From contig CM046340.1 of NCBI GenBank assembly GCA_025403435.1, positions 14,824,091 through 14,888,090 of the forward strand: a stretch of 64,000 nucleotides of DNA, in the 5' to 3' direction. Every line of letters begins with the position of its first letter. Positions within the stretch are counted from its first letter, which is position 1. A model generated the notes under the pieces. That model saw only the letters and a list, made by a program, of their open reading frames with translations. It was not told the origin of the DNA and did not search any database. The position numbers and the translations under genes were made by a program. This document shows positions 1 to 10,439 of this stretch, in pieces. Source of the DNA: Artocarpus heterophyllus. Taxonomy: Eukaryota; Streptophyta; Magnoliopsida; Rosales; Moraceae.

Positions 1-714
1 CCGCAGGATTTCGTGTTGGTTTGCGTTATTGCTAGGATGCTGTGGAAAGAACGCAACAGCTTTGTCCATGAGAGCTGTCCCAAAAATCCTAGCACTATTT
101 TGGAACAGGCCAGCTGTTTCCTCAACTAGTTTTAGAGCTGTGCTATTGGTGTTGTTGAAACAAAGCTTCCTAAACCAAGCAGTTTGTCCTCTTAGACCCC
201 TCCCAAACCGGGTAATCTCAAACTGAATGTGGACCCTTTGTTATGAAGGTAGTCAATCACATTGGTGTTGGTGGTACCATTAGAGGTTCGGAGGGGCAAA
301 TTGTATGGCTGAAGTGTATGCCATTAGAGATGGCCTCATGTTTGCAATGGAGTATGGTTGGACTGTATCCTGTGTGGATTCGGATGCCTGTAACGCCATT
401 GCTGCCATCGACAATGCTTCTTTCTCAGCGGTTGAAGGTCCTCTCATTGCTGATATTTTGCGTATTAGTTCTATTGGTGGGATTGCTTTGGTCTGTGTTC
501 CTAGGAAAGTAAATGATTTTGCCCACTATATTGCCTAGTTTGGCTTTAATTCTTCTTCTGATTGGTGCTGGTGTGATGCCATGCCTATTTGACTGTTAAT
601 GGAAATCCATTTTCACCTTAACAAAAATTGGTTCTAAATGACAGTCAAACACTGTTAATAATTGAAGATATAAAAATAAGGTCATCAAACGTGTTTTCAA
701 AAAAAAAAAAAAAA
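1..714 (+). pseudogene. 3' remnant of a LINE-type element: RNase H-like domain and poly-A tail
   Basis: Frame 1 from base 1 reads through a FVLVCVIARMLWKERNSFVH stretch typical of the linker before the RNase H-like (RVT_3) domain of plant non-LTR retrotransposons. After stops and frame changes, 243-300 gives GVGGTIRGSEGQIV. From 305 the third frame gives MAEVYAIRDGLMFAMEYGW, then SDACNAI and VCVPRKVNDFAHYIA, which is the usual RVT_3 order: AEA-ALRDGL, the D of the active site, then the H-containing tail. A homopolymer A run at about 699-714 is consistent with the element's 3' tail. At least two frame changes and several stops show it is dead. The domain also occurs in stand-alone plant RNase H-like genes, but the poly-A and decay favour a 5'-truncated LINE. 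The 5' part lies outside the window. Confidence 0.6.
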
Positions 715-1703
715 GCATATATATATATATACACACTTAAAACAGAAATAAAACTAAAAAAAAGTCTACTTTCACAGAAACATTAATTAGTCAAGTCTCT
801 AGTACCGCCACACTGGTCTATTATCTAGTTAAATTGATTACATGATCAGGTAGTACATCTTTCTCATTCTTTAACCATCTGATGAGAAATTAATAGCTAC
901 GAGTGACGAGGAAATTGAAAAGCAGAACCGTCCTCACTTCCTTGACGACAAGAAAAGTACTTTACATTTATTCATCCACATATGATTCGATCATTACAAA
1001 AGGACATTTATCATGTGTTGAGCCTTAAAAAAAAAAAAAAAATCTGATTAGAAGAAAATATCTAGGGCAGCAGAACAACACCAGTATACGACAACTTCAC
1101 AAGTTTGCGTCACCATCCCAGTTCACATTAACTAAGAAAATGGCAATCACCTTCCACTACACACAAAGGATTTCTTTAAAAAAAAAAAATACACACTCTT
1201 CTCACCCGTAAACTTAAAAAAAAAAAAAAGAGAGAGAGAGAGAGACTGCTCTGTTTTTTGTTTCCTTTCAAAAGAGTAGACTTTTCAGATTTCTCTTTCA
1301 ACATTGTTACAAGACATTTGTGGTGTTAAATGTCATTTATTAATAAAAAATATAATACACTTGTGATGTTAAATGCTATTCATTAATAAAAAAAAAAGTA
1401 TTATAGTATAAGACCTACATATGAAGCTCACCTTTATTTTTTATAAGTGATGGTGCTACCATCTAGCATTGATCATGTCCATAGTTTTAGTGTATAACAT
1501 ATATTGTGTCACGTAGTACATGACTTCTGAACACTTCCATCTTTTTAACAAAATTAGATTAGAATACAAAAACTACCTTTCCATAAAAGAAAAAAGATTT
1601 TATTTTCTAGTCTAGAGAAGGTGAAAAACCTTTTTTATTTTTTTTAAGAAAGCTTAATTAACATAGAAAAAGGAAAAAGAAAATATATCTCCACACGACG
1701 AAT
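715..1703. other. Gene-free 3' flank of the PME gene
   Basis: AT-rich, with no supportable gene. It holds a short (AT)n run at 719-731, a (GA)n run at about 1230-1245 after a poly-A stretch, and several A homopolymers. There is also an imperfect tandem duplication of about 46 bp at roughly 1318-1400, in which a TGTTAAATG-(T/C)-ATT-ATTAATAAAAA unit occurs twice. The end nearest 1703 is the downstream region of the minus-strand PME gene. Confidence 0.6.
1634..1639 (-). terminator. Candidate poly(A) signal of the PME gene
   Basis: TTTATT on the plus strand gives AATAAA on the minus strand, about 65 bases past the PME stop codon. Further TTTATT motifs lie downstream, so the true cleavage site is not determined. 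Confidence 0.3.
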
Positions 1704-4183
1704 TCACAAACCAGAAGCAAAAGGCACTCCGGTCGCTGGAATCCATGAATCTCCGGCCAAGAAGTTTCCGACTGTAAACTTCCCAGCCTCCGCCGCGCTT
1801 GTCAAAACATGATAACCTGGCCAACTCACCCTCCCTCCGGTGGCAGCTCCGGCACCGGAGTTCATATACTCAGCATAATAAAGGGTGCTGAGGGCAAAAT
1901 TCCCACTCCAAGGAAGCCAACCCTTGGGATGAATGAGCCCATCAAGACTGCTCTTCATGATCACCGTCCTCGAGTACTTCTGATATGGCCGGCCGAGATA
2001 AGTCTCAAACGAGCCCTGCACCGGCCTCAGGTCAGAGGATGCCGCGAAACGTGAGTTGTGGATTATAATCCCTGTGTTCTCATTAGGGTCGGTCCTGGCC
2101 TGAGCTGTGATGGTGTTCTTCTGGCCGCTCATCGGCTTTCGGACGAGGATGTTGCAGTTCTGGAGGACGGCGGCGGCGTCTCCGAAGATGAAGTCGATGG
2201 TGCCGTAGATGTTGCAGTCGCGGTAGAACTGCCGCTGGGAGTAGACGTAGAGGGTATCCTGGTAGCCCTTGAAGCTGCAGCGGTAGAAGACGGAGTGGTC
2301 GGAGCCGGAGCGGAGGGCCACGGCTTGGTGTTTGGCCGGCCCGGCGGTGTTCTCGAATGTCATGTCCTGAGCGATGAAGCCGTCGCCGGAGACCCCTGAG
2401 TTCGCAGTCATAGATGTTAATTACGTGAGTAATTTTGAGGTTGAATATCACATAACTTGAGAATTTCATCAATTTTGGTTAAATTTTATTCCGATGTATA
2501 TGATCCTAAAACTAAAAGTTTTTTTAAGAAAAATATTATCTTATATCTCAGAATTATTTTTCTTTCCATAAAAAAGAATTGTTATTTTGTTAAAAATGTA
2601 TCCTAGAATTCTTTTAATATTTTTATGGGCACTACAGAGTTGGAGATGTTTACAAATATGTGACAAATTGTGCTTATTTTTCTTCTCTTTAATATTTTGT
2701 TTTACTCATTCTAGTCAAAGTATTTTTTTTACACATCTAACTCTTAAAATTTTTTTTCCTAGAAGAAAAATTGTCTTCATTTAGTTTGTACTATTTTAAA
2801 AGATGTACTAGAATTTTTTTTATTGGAGTAATTTTATTGTTTACTATTTATACTCAAAATCTTTTTCCTATTATTTGATTTTGTCACTGATTTGACGGTT
2901 ATGGTTCTGATAAGTGTTTTAATTAATTGGCTGTTATTAAATATCAAAAGTTTGACAAGATAATATGTTTGTTAAAAGAAACTACAGATAAACGTGTGTC
3001 TTGGATATTTCAACATTTAGATCTTCCTCTACCCCTAAAAGGAGGGAAAAAAAGACAATAGATTAATTCCCTAGTGCACACCGAGCCATACGTTGCCAGG
3101 CAAGCAAGAATGTGTACTTTTCAAGTGTACTTTTTTTCCTCCAAAAGATTTGAAACTTTTAAAGTTGATGTAGATCATATAAATGAATCAACCTATTAGT
3201 CTTTCGCTTTTTTCGCGAGGGAGTTAAATCATGCTTTCTTTAATTAATTTAGCACCATACTCACCAAAAGTAGCCGATCGAAAAGTTGTTGAACCATCGT
3301 TGTTGTTCCTATTCCCCGTAACAATTGTGGCGTCCATACCATCCCCAACAAACATCAAGTTCTTGATATCCTTCATGATCTCGACATTCTCCTGGTAAAC
3401 GCCCGCTTTTACGTACACAACAATCCTCTTACTCCCACCACCTAGTGTTGCTGCTGCCGCCACAGCCTCCGAAAGAGTCTTGTAATTCCCCGATCCGTCT
3501 TGGGCCACGACGACATCCGCTTTTGCTGCTGCCCCGCCGGATTGTAGAAGCTTGCGGTCGGCAGCAGAAACCCACTCGGGGAAGCCATCGGAGAGCAACC
3601 GTCGCCCGCGAACTTGTTTAGCACTAAACGGCATCGTGGTCGATGGAATAGTGGCCTTGTGTATGGCAAGTGAATTGCTGAGCAATTTCGAGAAGTTGCT
3701 CAGCATAGGGGGGAAGGATTGGAAATGGGATGAGATTTGAAAATCCGCAAAGCCGTTTTGGCAAGTTTGTTGGTTGGCAAAAGATGCACTTAACCATGTG
3801 TGGGTGTCTAAAGGGTTCTTGTTGTTTGACTGCACGGAACGGTTGAGGAGATCAACGGTGTCCTTGTAGAGTTCTAGGCAATCTTGCCACGCCGATTTGC
3901 CTCGGTTGCCGAAGGAATTTGTATCCATGTCGGAGACTAGGCGGTAGGCTTTGACGGCTTGTTCCATGGTGGCTTTTAGGGCTAAGTCACGGAAGGAGAC
4001 GGTGGTTTTGTCTTCTAGGGTTGAGAATTGATTGGAGTTGATAAAATGGTGGCAGACTCGGGGATATGGGGTTTGGTTGCATGTAATTGATATTGTGTTT
4101 TTAGTGCCATGCACTACGTGGATAGAAAATAGTAGAAAATATGCACAAATTGTGACTAAGCTGACATGGTGATAATAATCCAT
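1704..4183 (-). CDS. Pectin methylesterase with N-terminal inhibitor-like pro-region (two exons)
   Basis: The gene encodes a cell-wall enzyme that de-methyl-esterifies homogalacturonan. Exon 1 is 4183-3265 and exon 2 is 2395-1704. The donor G|GTGAGT and acceptor CTCAG|GGG split a Gly codon, giving 536 residues with no stop. A hydrophobic signal peptide spans about residues 1-26. The PMEI-like pro-region (about 30-190) has the four family cysteines C35, C44, C102 and C141. Processing motifs RRLL (194-197) and RKLL (210-213) follow. The catalytic domain (about 222-536) shows GVYQE (261-265), HQAVAL (329-334), GYQDTL (350-355, catalytic Asp 353), DFIFG (374-378, catalytic Asp 374) and YLGRPY (439-444, catalytic Arg 442). 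The family normally has LGRPW, so Trp is replaced by Tyr here. Length and two-exon layout fit PMEs with a pro-region. The start is the first ATG before the signal peptide. It appears intact; which paralogue it is cannot be told. Confidence 0.95.
2396..3264 (-). other. Single intron of the PME gene
   Basis: An 869-bp AT-rich GT-AG intron. The donor reads GTGAGT on the minus strand at 3264-3259 and the acceptor AG is at 2397-2396. Its position, just after the FRSATF motif, is the conserved intron position of many PME genes. It contains no recognisable element. Confidence 0.88.
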
Positions 4184-4340
4184 ATTGAATCCAGCGAAAA
4201 TTATGAAGTACTAGCTAGTATATTTTTTAGGAGGGAAAACTATGAACTTTAGTTTATTAATCTAGAGTTTGGAACCATAAATGTAGAGAAGTTTGAAACT
4301 TTGAATGTTTCTTGGATTCAAAAGGTGAGATGAGGCTTGT

Positions 4341-4347
4341 TTATATA
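4341..4347 (-). promoter_or_regulatory. TATA box of the PME gene
   Basis: TATATAA on the minus strand within CCTATATAAACAAG, about 158 bases before the ATG. This would place transcription start near 4310 with a leader of about 130 bases. It is the only well-placed TATA motif close to the start codon. Confidence 0.55.
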
Positions 4348-4600
4348 GGCAAAAGACTCTTGTGAGCTAACGTGAGTGGTGGTGCAAAAGACTTTCGTTA
4401 AAACGCGTTAGATTGTCCTTTTCTTTCTGTATTTCTTTTTCCTCCTTTTCATTTTTTTTTCCTTTCTTTCTTTCTTTCTCTTTTTTCTTTCCGTCTTCCA
4501 CTTATCCAAAATATGTGATGTTTACGCGAAAGAAGAATCTTATAATGGGCTTAAAATTGTTGTGTTTCTTGATTAAATTCGATTAAACTTTGTCATCCTT

Positions 4601-4638
<38 letters not shown>

Positions 4639-5248
4639 TGATGTAAGACTAACTTGACTCATGAGCTTTTGTACTTGTCCGTACACCTTTTGGTAATTGG
4701 CCAGCTTATGATGGACAAGGATTGATGAACGTTCCATGCAATTGCCTAGCTTTGTGAGGACCAATTATTATATTTCAGAAAAAGGATTAATTATTATTTC
4801 TTTATTTATGCCTATGTCAATTTAAAAGAGACATATATATGGATATGACTCCTGTCATATAACGTTTAAATAGAATTATTTAATTATAACATCTTCATGG
4901 TCATGAATAATCTAATAATGGTTTCCTTCTCTCAAGAAGAGAAAAAATCTTATAAAACGAACCTATGAAGTTCTGAGAAAAATTTAGGAAGTCTTAAATT
5001 TTTTCTCACTTTGTTTGGTTTTTAATTTCTTTCAATCCATATCTCTCTGGAAAAACAAATATTTCCTCCCTATTCGAGCAAGCTAGCTTTCGGCCGGTTA
5101 AGAAGTAGTTTTCAGAAGTTTGTTAATCAATTAGCATTTGAAGTAAAAAGCCCAGACCGCGTCTCTACTTAAATATAGGCAAAATGTAGAACGTCAAGAA
5201 AAAATAACAGCATGCAAAATTGCATATTACAAATTTATGTGAAGACAT
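4348..5248. other. PME upstream region with microsatellites
   Basis: No gene is visible. A pyrimidine-rich stretch with (TTTC)n lies at about 4455-4490 and a long (TA)n at 4604-4636. The rest is AT-rich unique-looking sequence running to the left edge of the CACTA block. On the minus strand this is the distal PME promoter. Confidence 0.5.
4604..4636. repeat. (TA)n microsatellite
   Basis: About 16 uninterrupted TA units, upstream of the PME gene. Likely length-polymorphic. Confidence 0.9.
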
Positions 5249-5261
5249 TACTACAGACTGG

Positions 5262-5635
5262 GCATTCCACGACGGTTTTAGACCGTTCTTGAAAACTTTC
5301 ACGACAGTTAAAAAATCATCTTGAAAACCTTTATCGTGGTACAAAATTGAGTTTTCACGACATTTTTTTACCGTTGTGTAACCTCAGAATGGGCCCCAAT
5401 TTAAGGTGTCTAGGGGATGTCTATTACAATGGTTTTTCGTGGAAATCGTCGTGACAGAGGAAGTTTTGCACGACGGTTCATTGAATGTCATGTTTCCATA
5501 ACGGTTTTTGCAAAAACCGTCGTGGAAAGTCGGTATACCATGACTTTACATGACGGTTTTTGTAAAAACTGTCATGTAAGGTACATTTTCTACGACGGTT
5601 TTTGGCTAAAACCGTCGTGAAAAATTGGTCATGCA
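5262..5635. repeat. Left subterminal repeat cluster of the CACTA block
   Basis: Multiple direct and inverted copies of (C)ACGACGGTTTT and its complement, for example at 5269, 5472, 5510-5525, 5552-5570 and 5592-5620. Several are paired as hairpins such as CGACGGTTTTTGGC-AAAACCGTCG. This arrangement fits TNPA-type binding sites. Confidence 0.75.
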
Positions 5636-5899
5636 CAAAAAAAATTGCCTAAATTTTTGATTTCTCATGAGATGGCCAATCTCGTGTATTATCTATTACT
5701 ACAAGGCCTTGATTGCATGCAAAAAATGATGTATATTGAAATTACAAGGTATTTACAAGATCCTTTACATTTGAACTATTTTGTACAATTATTTATCTAC
5801 TATCTTTATCTAAACATGACATACCTATTTACATATTGTACCCACTCAATTCTAACTTCATTTATATCCGTATGTATATAAAATTCCTTTTTTACTAGG

Positions 5900-8476
5900 G
5901 CTTGTGTACCACTATTAATTATATCTCATATAAAACGTAGAATAGAAAAGCCACATTCTACGTTTCCTTGTTGTCTTGGACACTTGCATTTGGAATATAG
6001 CGTTTCATTCAGTTGAAATATTACATCGCTTCCCAATTGAAGTTTCTAACTGTTAAGCGCCTCAACAATGTGTCATGATTCAATGAATTAATAGACAATA
6101 CAATTATGTAAAACTTAACATATTTAATTTTATAAGAAAAATTGATACTTGCAATCTTGTGAGTGATACGATATCATCACATAGTGGGTGTCTGAAGGGA
6201 TCAAACCAACATATTTGGTCCTCCCATGGTGAAATAAGTGCTAACATCCAATGTTCTCCAATATTGTGTAGCACGAAGAATAATTTTCCCCTCGGTACTT
6301 GAGCTAATAGGTAGAGGAGTGACATGGCGCACTTTTTGCAATCACTCTGTGGGTCTCTTGCAACACTTGAAACAATTACTGGAGATATCATGTCGAAATT
6401 ATACACTTTGCCTTGAGTTCACAATATTCCACCAAAAAATTGCAATGAAAAAGAATCCACTCAATTATTTGAAAGCACCTTATAAATCTAGTTAGATTTA
6501 AAAAAAGTAAGAATTAAGGATAGAGTTATTACCTGAGGTATACCAGGATACAGTTTGCCCCGATTTGATCAAAGGTTATGAAGTGGTAAATGTCTTTATA
6601 CCCTACATAGATAGGCAATTCATTGCTAGTGATATTTTTTGATATCGGGCACTGAATCATCAACCCATTGCAAATGAAAGAATGTGCATGCAAAGACAAC
6701 TGCATAAATTCTGGAGATGCTAAAGAGAAGTTAATGCTGGTAATGGCTCATTCGTAACAGGTTGTTCTTGTTCTTGTTCTACCTTAAGTTGTGATTATCT
6801 TGCTTTTGTAGAACTTTTTTTTTTGGCGTTTCTTTCCCCCTAGATCTTGTAGAACGTGGCTAGGCACTTGACTCGTCTTCGTCGTTGTGATGACTTCAAT
6901 TAACCTCTTTGGCCATATGATGAAGCTTGGCGACTTCACCCATAGTTGTTGCTTTAAATGTTTAAACAAGCAATTTAGCTATTCTAACTCTAATGGTAAT
7001 GATGCTAACGCATACGTTTTCATCCCCTAAAGGTCTTCCATGGACTGTATTAGTTGAAAAACTCTCCATCCATGCCTTCCCAAGCACAACAAGTGCACAC
7101 CCACTGTTAATTCTATCGTCAACAAAGAGCCTGCATTCTTGATATTGTTCAGGCTTTAGATGATGAGGTGACAATTGGACTTTTGGAGCTTGTAAAACTT
7201 CTGCTATATTGTCGAGAGGGTTACAACTAGCCTTGAATTAGTTCCATTGTGAGATGCTCTCATCCATCCATCTGGCACGTCCTTAGGAAATAAATCAGGC
7301 ATAAGACCTCATAGTTTTTGCAATTTCCATTTGCATCTTCAATATTTGGGAATTGAATTTTGAACCTGCTTTGAGGTAGAAGTATTGAGGTTGCTACGCA
7401 TACTTTGATTGATCGCAAACACATCCTGAATGTTCCAGTTTTCCTAGTGCCCTCGTCAATATGTCACTGTTACCGATAGACTGAAAAGTCCCTTGACTTT
7501 GTTGCATCGTGTACTCATCTTGTAAACAACAACAAACCAAGTTATTCTTAATATCCTTCAATAAGTATTAAATTACAAATTAATAATTTGAGTTCGATAA
7601 ACTTACAATCAAGTTTCCAATTTGCGCTACTATTGGATTTTAAACTATCCATCAAGACCTTCATGTGATTTAACCCACAACTCCTCCAGTGTTGGTAGCA
7701 CACTCGTCTCAGCTAATTGTATTATGCTATGTTAATAACATATTAATGATAGAATAATTGATATATGTAAAATGAGAAAGATAATAACGTACCAATGATT
7801 GCTCGAGCTTTCTATATTCGTCTTGGCCAACCATAGAATTGTATTCATTTTTTGCTCTTATTTTTCTAGCATTAGTTGATAGTAGTTGGAATTGGGCAGA
7901 ACGCCAATACTTCACTAAAGCTTCCTAATCGTCATTGTTTATAGAGGGGTAGTAGTGTACTATTGTAGGAGGCCGCTTATATACATTTTCATCGTCCTCT
8001 AGAATCGAAAGGTTGGGCTTTATAAAAGTAACGTAGAAGTCAGATCTAAACCCCTTTTGGTAATTCGCCGTGAACTTTTAAAGCCTTTTCCTATACCACC
8101 CCTCAATTGTGAAAGCTTCATAAATTTCTCTCCAAATCATATCTTTTACTTGGTCCAAATCCTTAGTCCTCCAATCTTTAATCCATATAGGAATGTGCTC
8201 TTGATTAAGGACTCCAATCCAACTGCTTAATTCACTTTCGGTTACATCTTTTGGTTGGCCTTTTGAATCAAATGTCACTCCTATTCTTACACTTCTCTTC
8301 TTCATCTGATGAACTTTTTTCATCAAAGTAGCTCTTTGCTCAAAATCTACTTTAGGATCAAATTTGGTGCGGTTTCGGGGCTTACTAACTTGTTTTGCCT
8401 TGTTATATTGAGAGGAAGATGGAGTACACTCTTCATACGCTTCCTCATAGTGGTCATTGTCGCTCTCTTGAGACAT
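5900..8476 (-). pseudogene. CACTA second gene: Transposase_24-like, DUF8039-like and Ulp1-like protease domains
   Basis: Reading starts at the ATG at 8476. Frame 8476-8078 is acidic and Ser-rich at first, then gives SELSSWIGVLNQEHIPIWI and KDMIWREIYEAF, matching the plant Ptta/En/Spm family (Transposase_24). Another piece at 7915-7790 (KYWRSAQFQLL, KNEYNSMVGQDEY) continues that domain. A DUF8039-like segment at 7174-6962 shows CRLFVDD and TVHGRPLGDENVCVSI. An Ulp1-like C48 protease domain follows at about 6406-5900. It has the His in IGEHWMLALISPW, the Asp in CWFDPF, the Gln in CPRQQGNVECG and the Cys codon at 5953-5955. The next motif, RFI-stop-DII, has TGA where the family usually has an Arg, consistent with CGA to TGA. 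Intervening stops and frame changes, and possibly introns, break the gene. This domain set is common in plant CACTA elements. Confidence 0.7.
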
Positions 8477-8507
8477 TTTTACCTAGTCTAATGACCACCA
8501 AAATCAC

Positions 8508-8875
8508 AACACCACATAATCACATATTGTACAAATTTACAAACTCTCATAATTAAAGTTAACAAAATCACATTTCACAAATTACATAACCTTGTCACAA
8601 CATCACATAATCACATATTACACAAAATCGCATATCTATTTCTCACAAAATCACAAAATCTCATAATCGAAGTTAACAAAATCACAATCTCTTCAAAACA
8701 TCACATAATCACATATTGTACAAAATCACATATCCATTTCTCACAAAATCACAAACTCTCAAAATCAAAGTTAACAAAATCACATTTCACAAATTACATA
8801 ATGAAAATCACAACATCACATAATCACATATTGCACAAAATCACATATCTATTTCTCATAAAATGTTGATTATAT
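8508..8875. repeat. Tandem repeat, about four units of 91-115 bp
   Basis: The unit begins CATCACATAATCACATATT and contains TTTCTCACAAAATCACAAA and AAAGTTAACAAAATCACA. Copies start near 8510, 8602, 8699 and 8814, with unit length varying through small indels. It lies directly upstream of the second CACTA gene, so it may be promoter-proximal repeat DNA of the element. Confidence 0.8.
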
Positions 8876-9790
8876 GATTATATATATATAATCATACATA
8901 CATACAAACATACATTATTTATAATCATCATATGGATATAATCATATATTATATCCATTATTGTTATTTATATCCATATATATGATTATATGTATATAAT
9001 CATACATACATTATTTATATCCATTTCTCACAATAATATAATCATATATTATACATACATACATATATTATTTATAATCATTATATGGATATAATCACAT
9101 AATTTATATGTGTGTGTGTATGTATGTATGTATGTATGCATGTATGTATGTATGTTTGTATGTGGGGAGGGCAAGGGGGTGGGGGGGGAGGCGAAGGGGG
9201 TAGGCAGAGGGGGGAGGGAGGGAGAGGGGGAGGGGAGGGGGCCGGGGGAAAGGCAGGGGTAAGGGGGAGAGGCATAAGTGAGATTGTGAGGATTGTCGAT
9301 GTTCTTAAGTAGTAATAACAATGGTCTTTGCTCATTAATGTGATTTATGATGGAAAACAAAAGGTATATTAATTTCGAGACTAGTCATGTTCAAAACCCT
9401 TGGTAGTGTTAATGGTGAACCTATTGGCGGGGTGGGGATGAAAAGGGGGTGGGGGACGAGGGGAAGGCAGGGGGGAGGAAGGGGCTAGGGAGGGTGGGGG
9501 AAGGGAGGGGCAGGGGTGGGGTGGGGGCAAGGGTAAGGGAGGGTAGGGGCGGGGGAGGGGGAAGGCTAGGCCAAGGGAGGGTAGGGGTAGGGGAGGGGGA
9601 GGGCTAGGCCAAGGGCGAGGCAAAGGGGGGAGACGAAGGCGGAGGAGGGAGGCAGAGGGGAAAGGGAGGCAGAAAGAGAAGAAGAAAACTTACATGACGA
9701 CGACGACGACAGTGATGGTGACGGCAAGTTTGAGAGAAAGAGAGGGAGCTCGAGTTTGAATATAGGGGGGGCATGAGTTTCAAAAAATAT
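8876..9790. repeat. Low-complexity tract: AT/ATAC-rich, (ATGT)n, then very G-rich
   Basis: 8876-9115 is built from TATATA, CATACATA and ATATAATCAT words. 9116-9160 is a (ATGT)n microsatellite. 9160-9260 and 9425-9680 are strikingly G-rich on the plus strand, with dozens of GGG, GGGG and GGGGG runs separated by one to five bases. A (GAC)n run follows at about 9695-9711. Proline-rich or glycine-rich open frames here are by-products of composition. The tract lies between the two CACTA pseudogenes. Confidence 0.85.
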
Positions 9791-9799
9791 AAAACCCTA

Positions 9800-10020
9800 G
9801 GGCCTACATTACGTGACGGATTTTAGAAAAACAGTCATGTAATACCTATTCTTACACGATGGTTTTTATAACAACAGTTGTGTAATCTTTACATTACACA
9901 ATAGTTTTGATCAAAACCGTCATGTAAGCTTTACATTACATGACGGTTTTTATCAAAACCATCATGGAATATTAAATTTTACGATGGTTTTTTTGAGAAA
10001 TTGTCATGAAAAAATGGTCT
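9800..10020. repeat. Internal cluster of CACTA subterminal motifs
   Basis: Copies of CATGACGGTTTT, AAAACCGTCATG and variants occur at about 9816, 9851, 9915-9925, 9940-9965 and 9980. They have the same inverted-pair organisation as the two outer clusters. The sequence just beyond, CACTGCTTG at 10026, resembles a CACTA terminus. This may be the end of one of two joined elements. Confidence 0.6.
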
Positions 10021-10439
10021 AAAATCACTGCTTGCATAAGTTTTTCTCCTCTGCCCAAGGTGGCCAGCCCATGTGTTAAGCATCCAATCGCCTAGCATTT
10101 TTTTTTTTTTTTTGCTGTTTTCATCACAAATATAACTATAAATAGATATCCTTTACCTTTAAAAAAAGATGAGAAACAAAATAAAGAAATATATTTAAAT
10201 AAATTAACATAAATTTGTTTACAGATGCATATTTTTTTCTCTTTTTTTATTGCTTCCTTAACACATATCCATTCCATATCTTTATGAAGCAAGTGTAAAA
10301 CATTATCTTCAAAATCATTTATCTCTTCAACTAGTGGCAATCCCTTTGTCAATAAAAGGATGTAGGTGCAATTCTTGACAACTTCTTCACTGTCAATAAC
10401 TACTCTTGGCTTCATCGGGACAACTAGAGACAATTTTAA

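Noticed and set aside
1809..2399. Plus-strand open frames across PME exon 2
   Set aside because: Antisense shadows of a clear PME exon.
5645..5881. 78-codon open frame inside the CACTA block as a gene
   Set aside because: Opposite strand to the element genes, low complexity, no motif.
9049..9623. Proline-rich and glycine-rich open frames
   Set aside because: Consequence of the G-rich tract and ATGT microsatellite.
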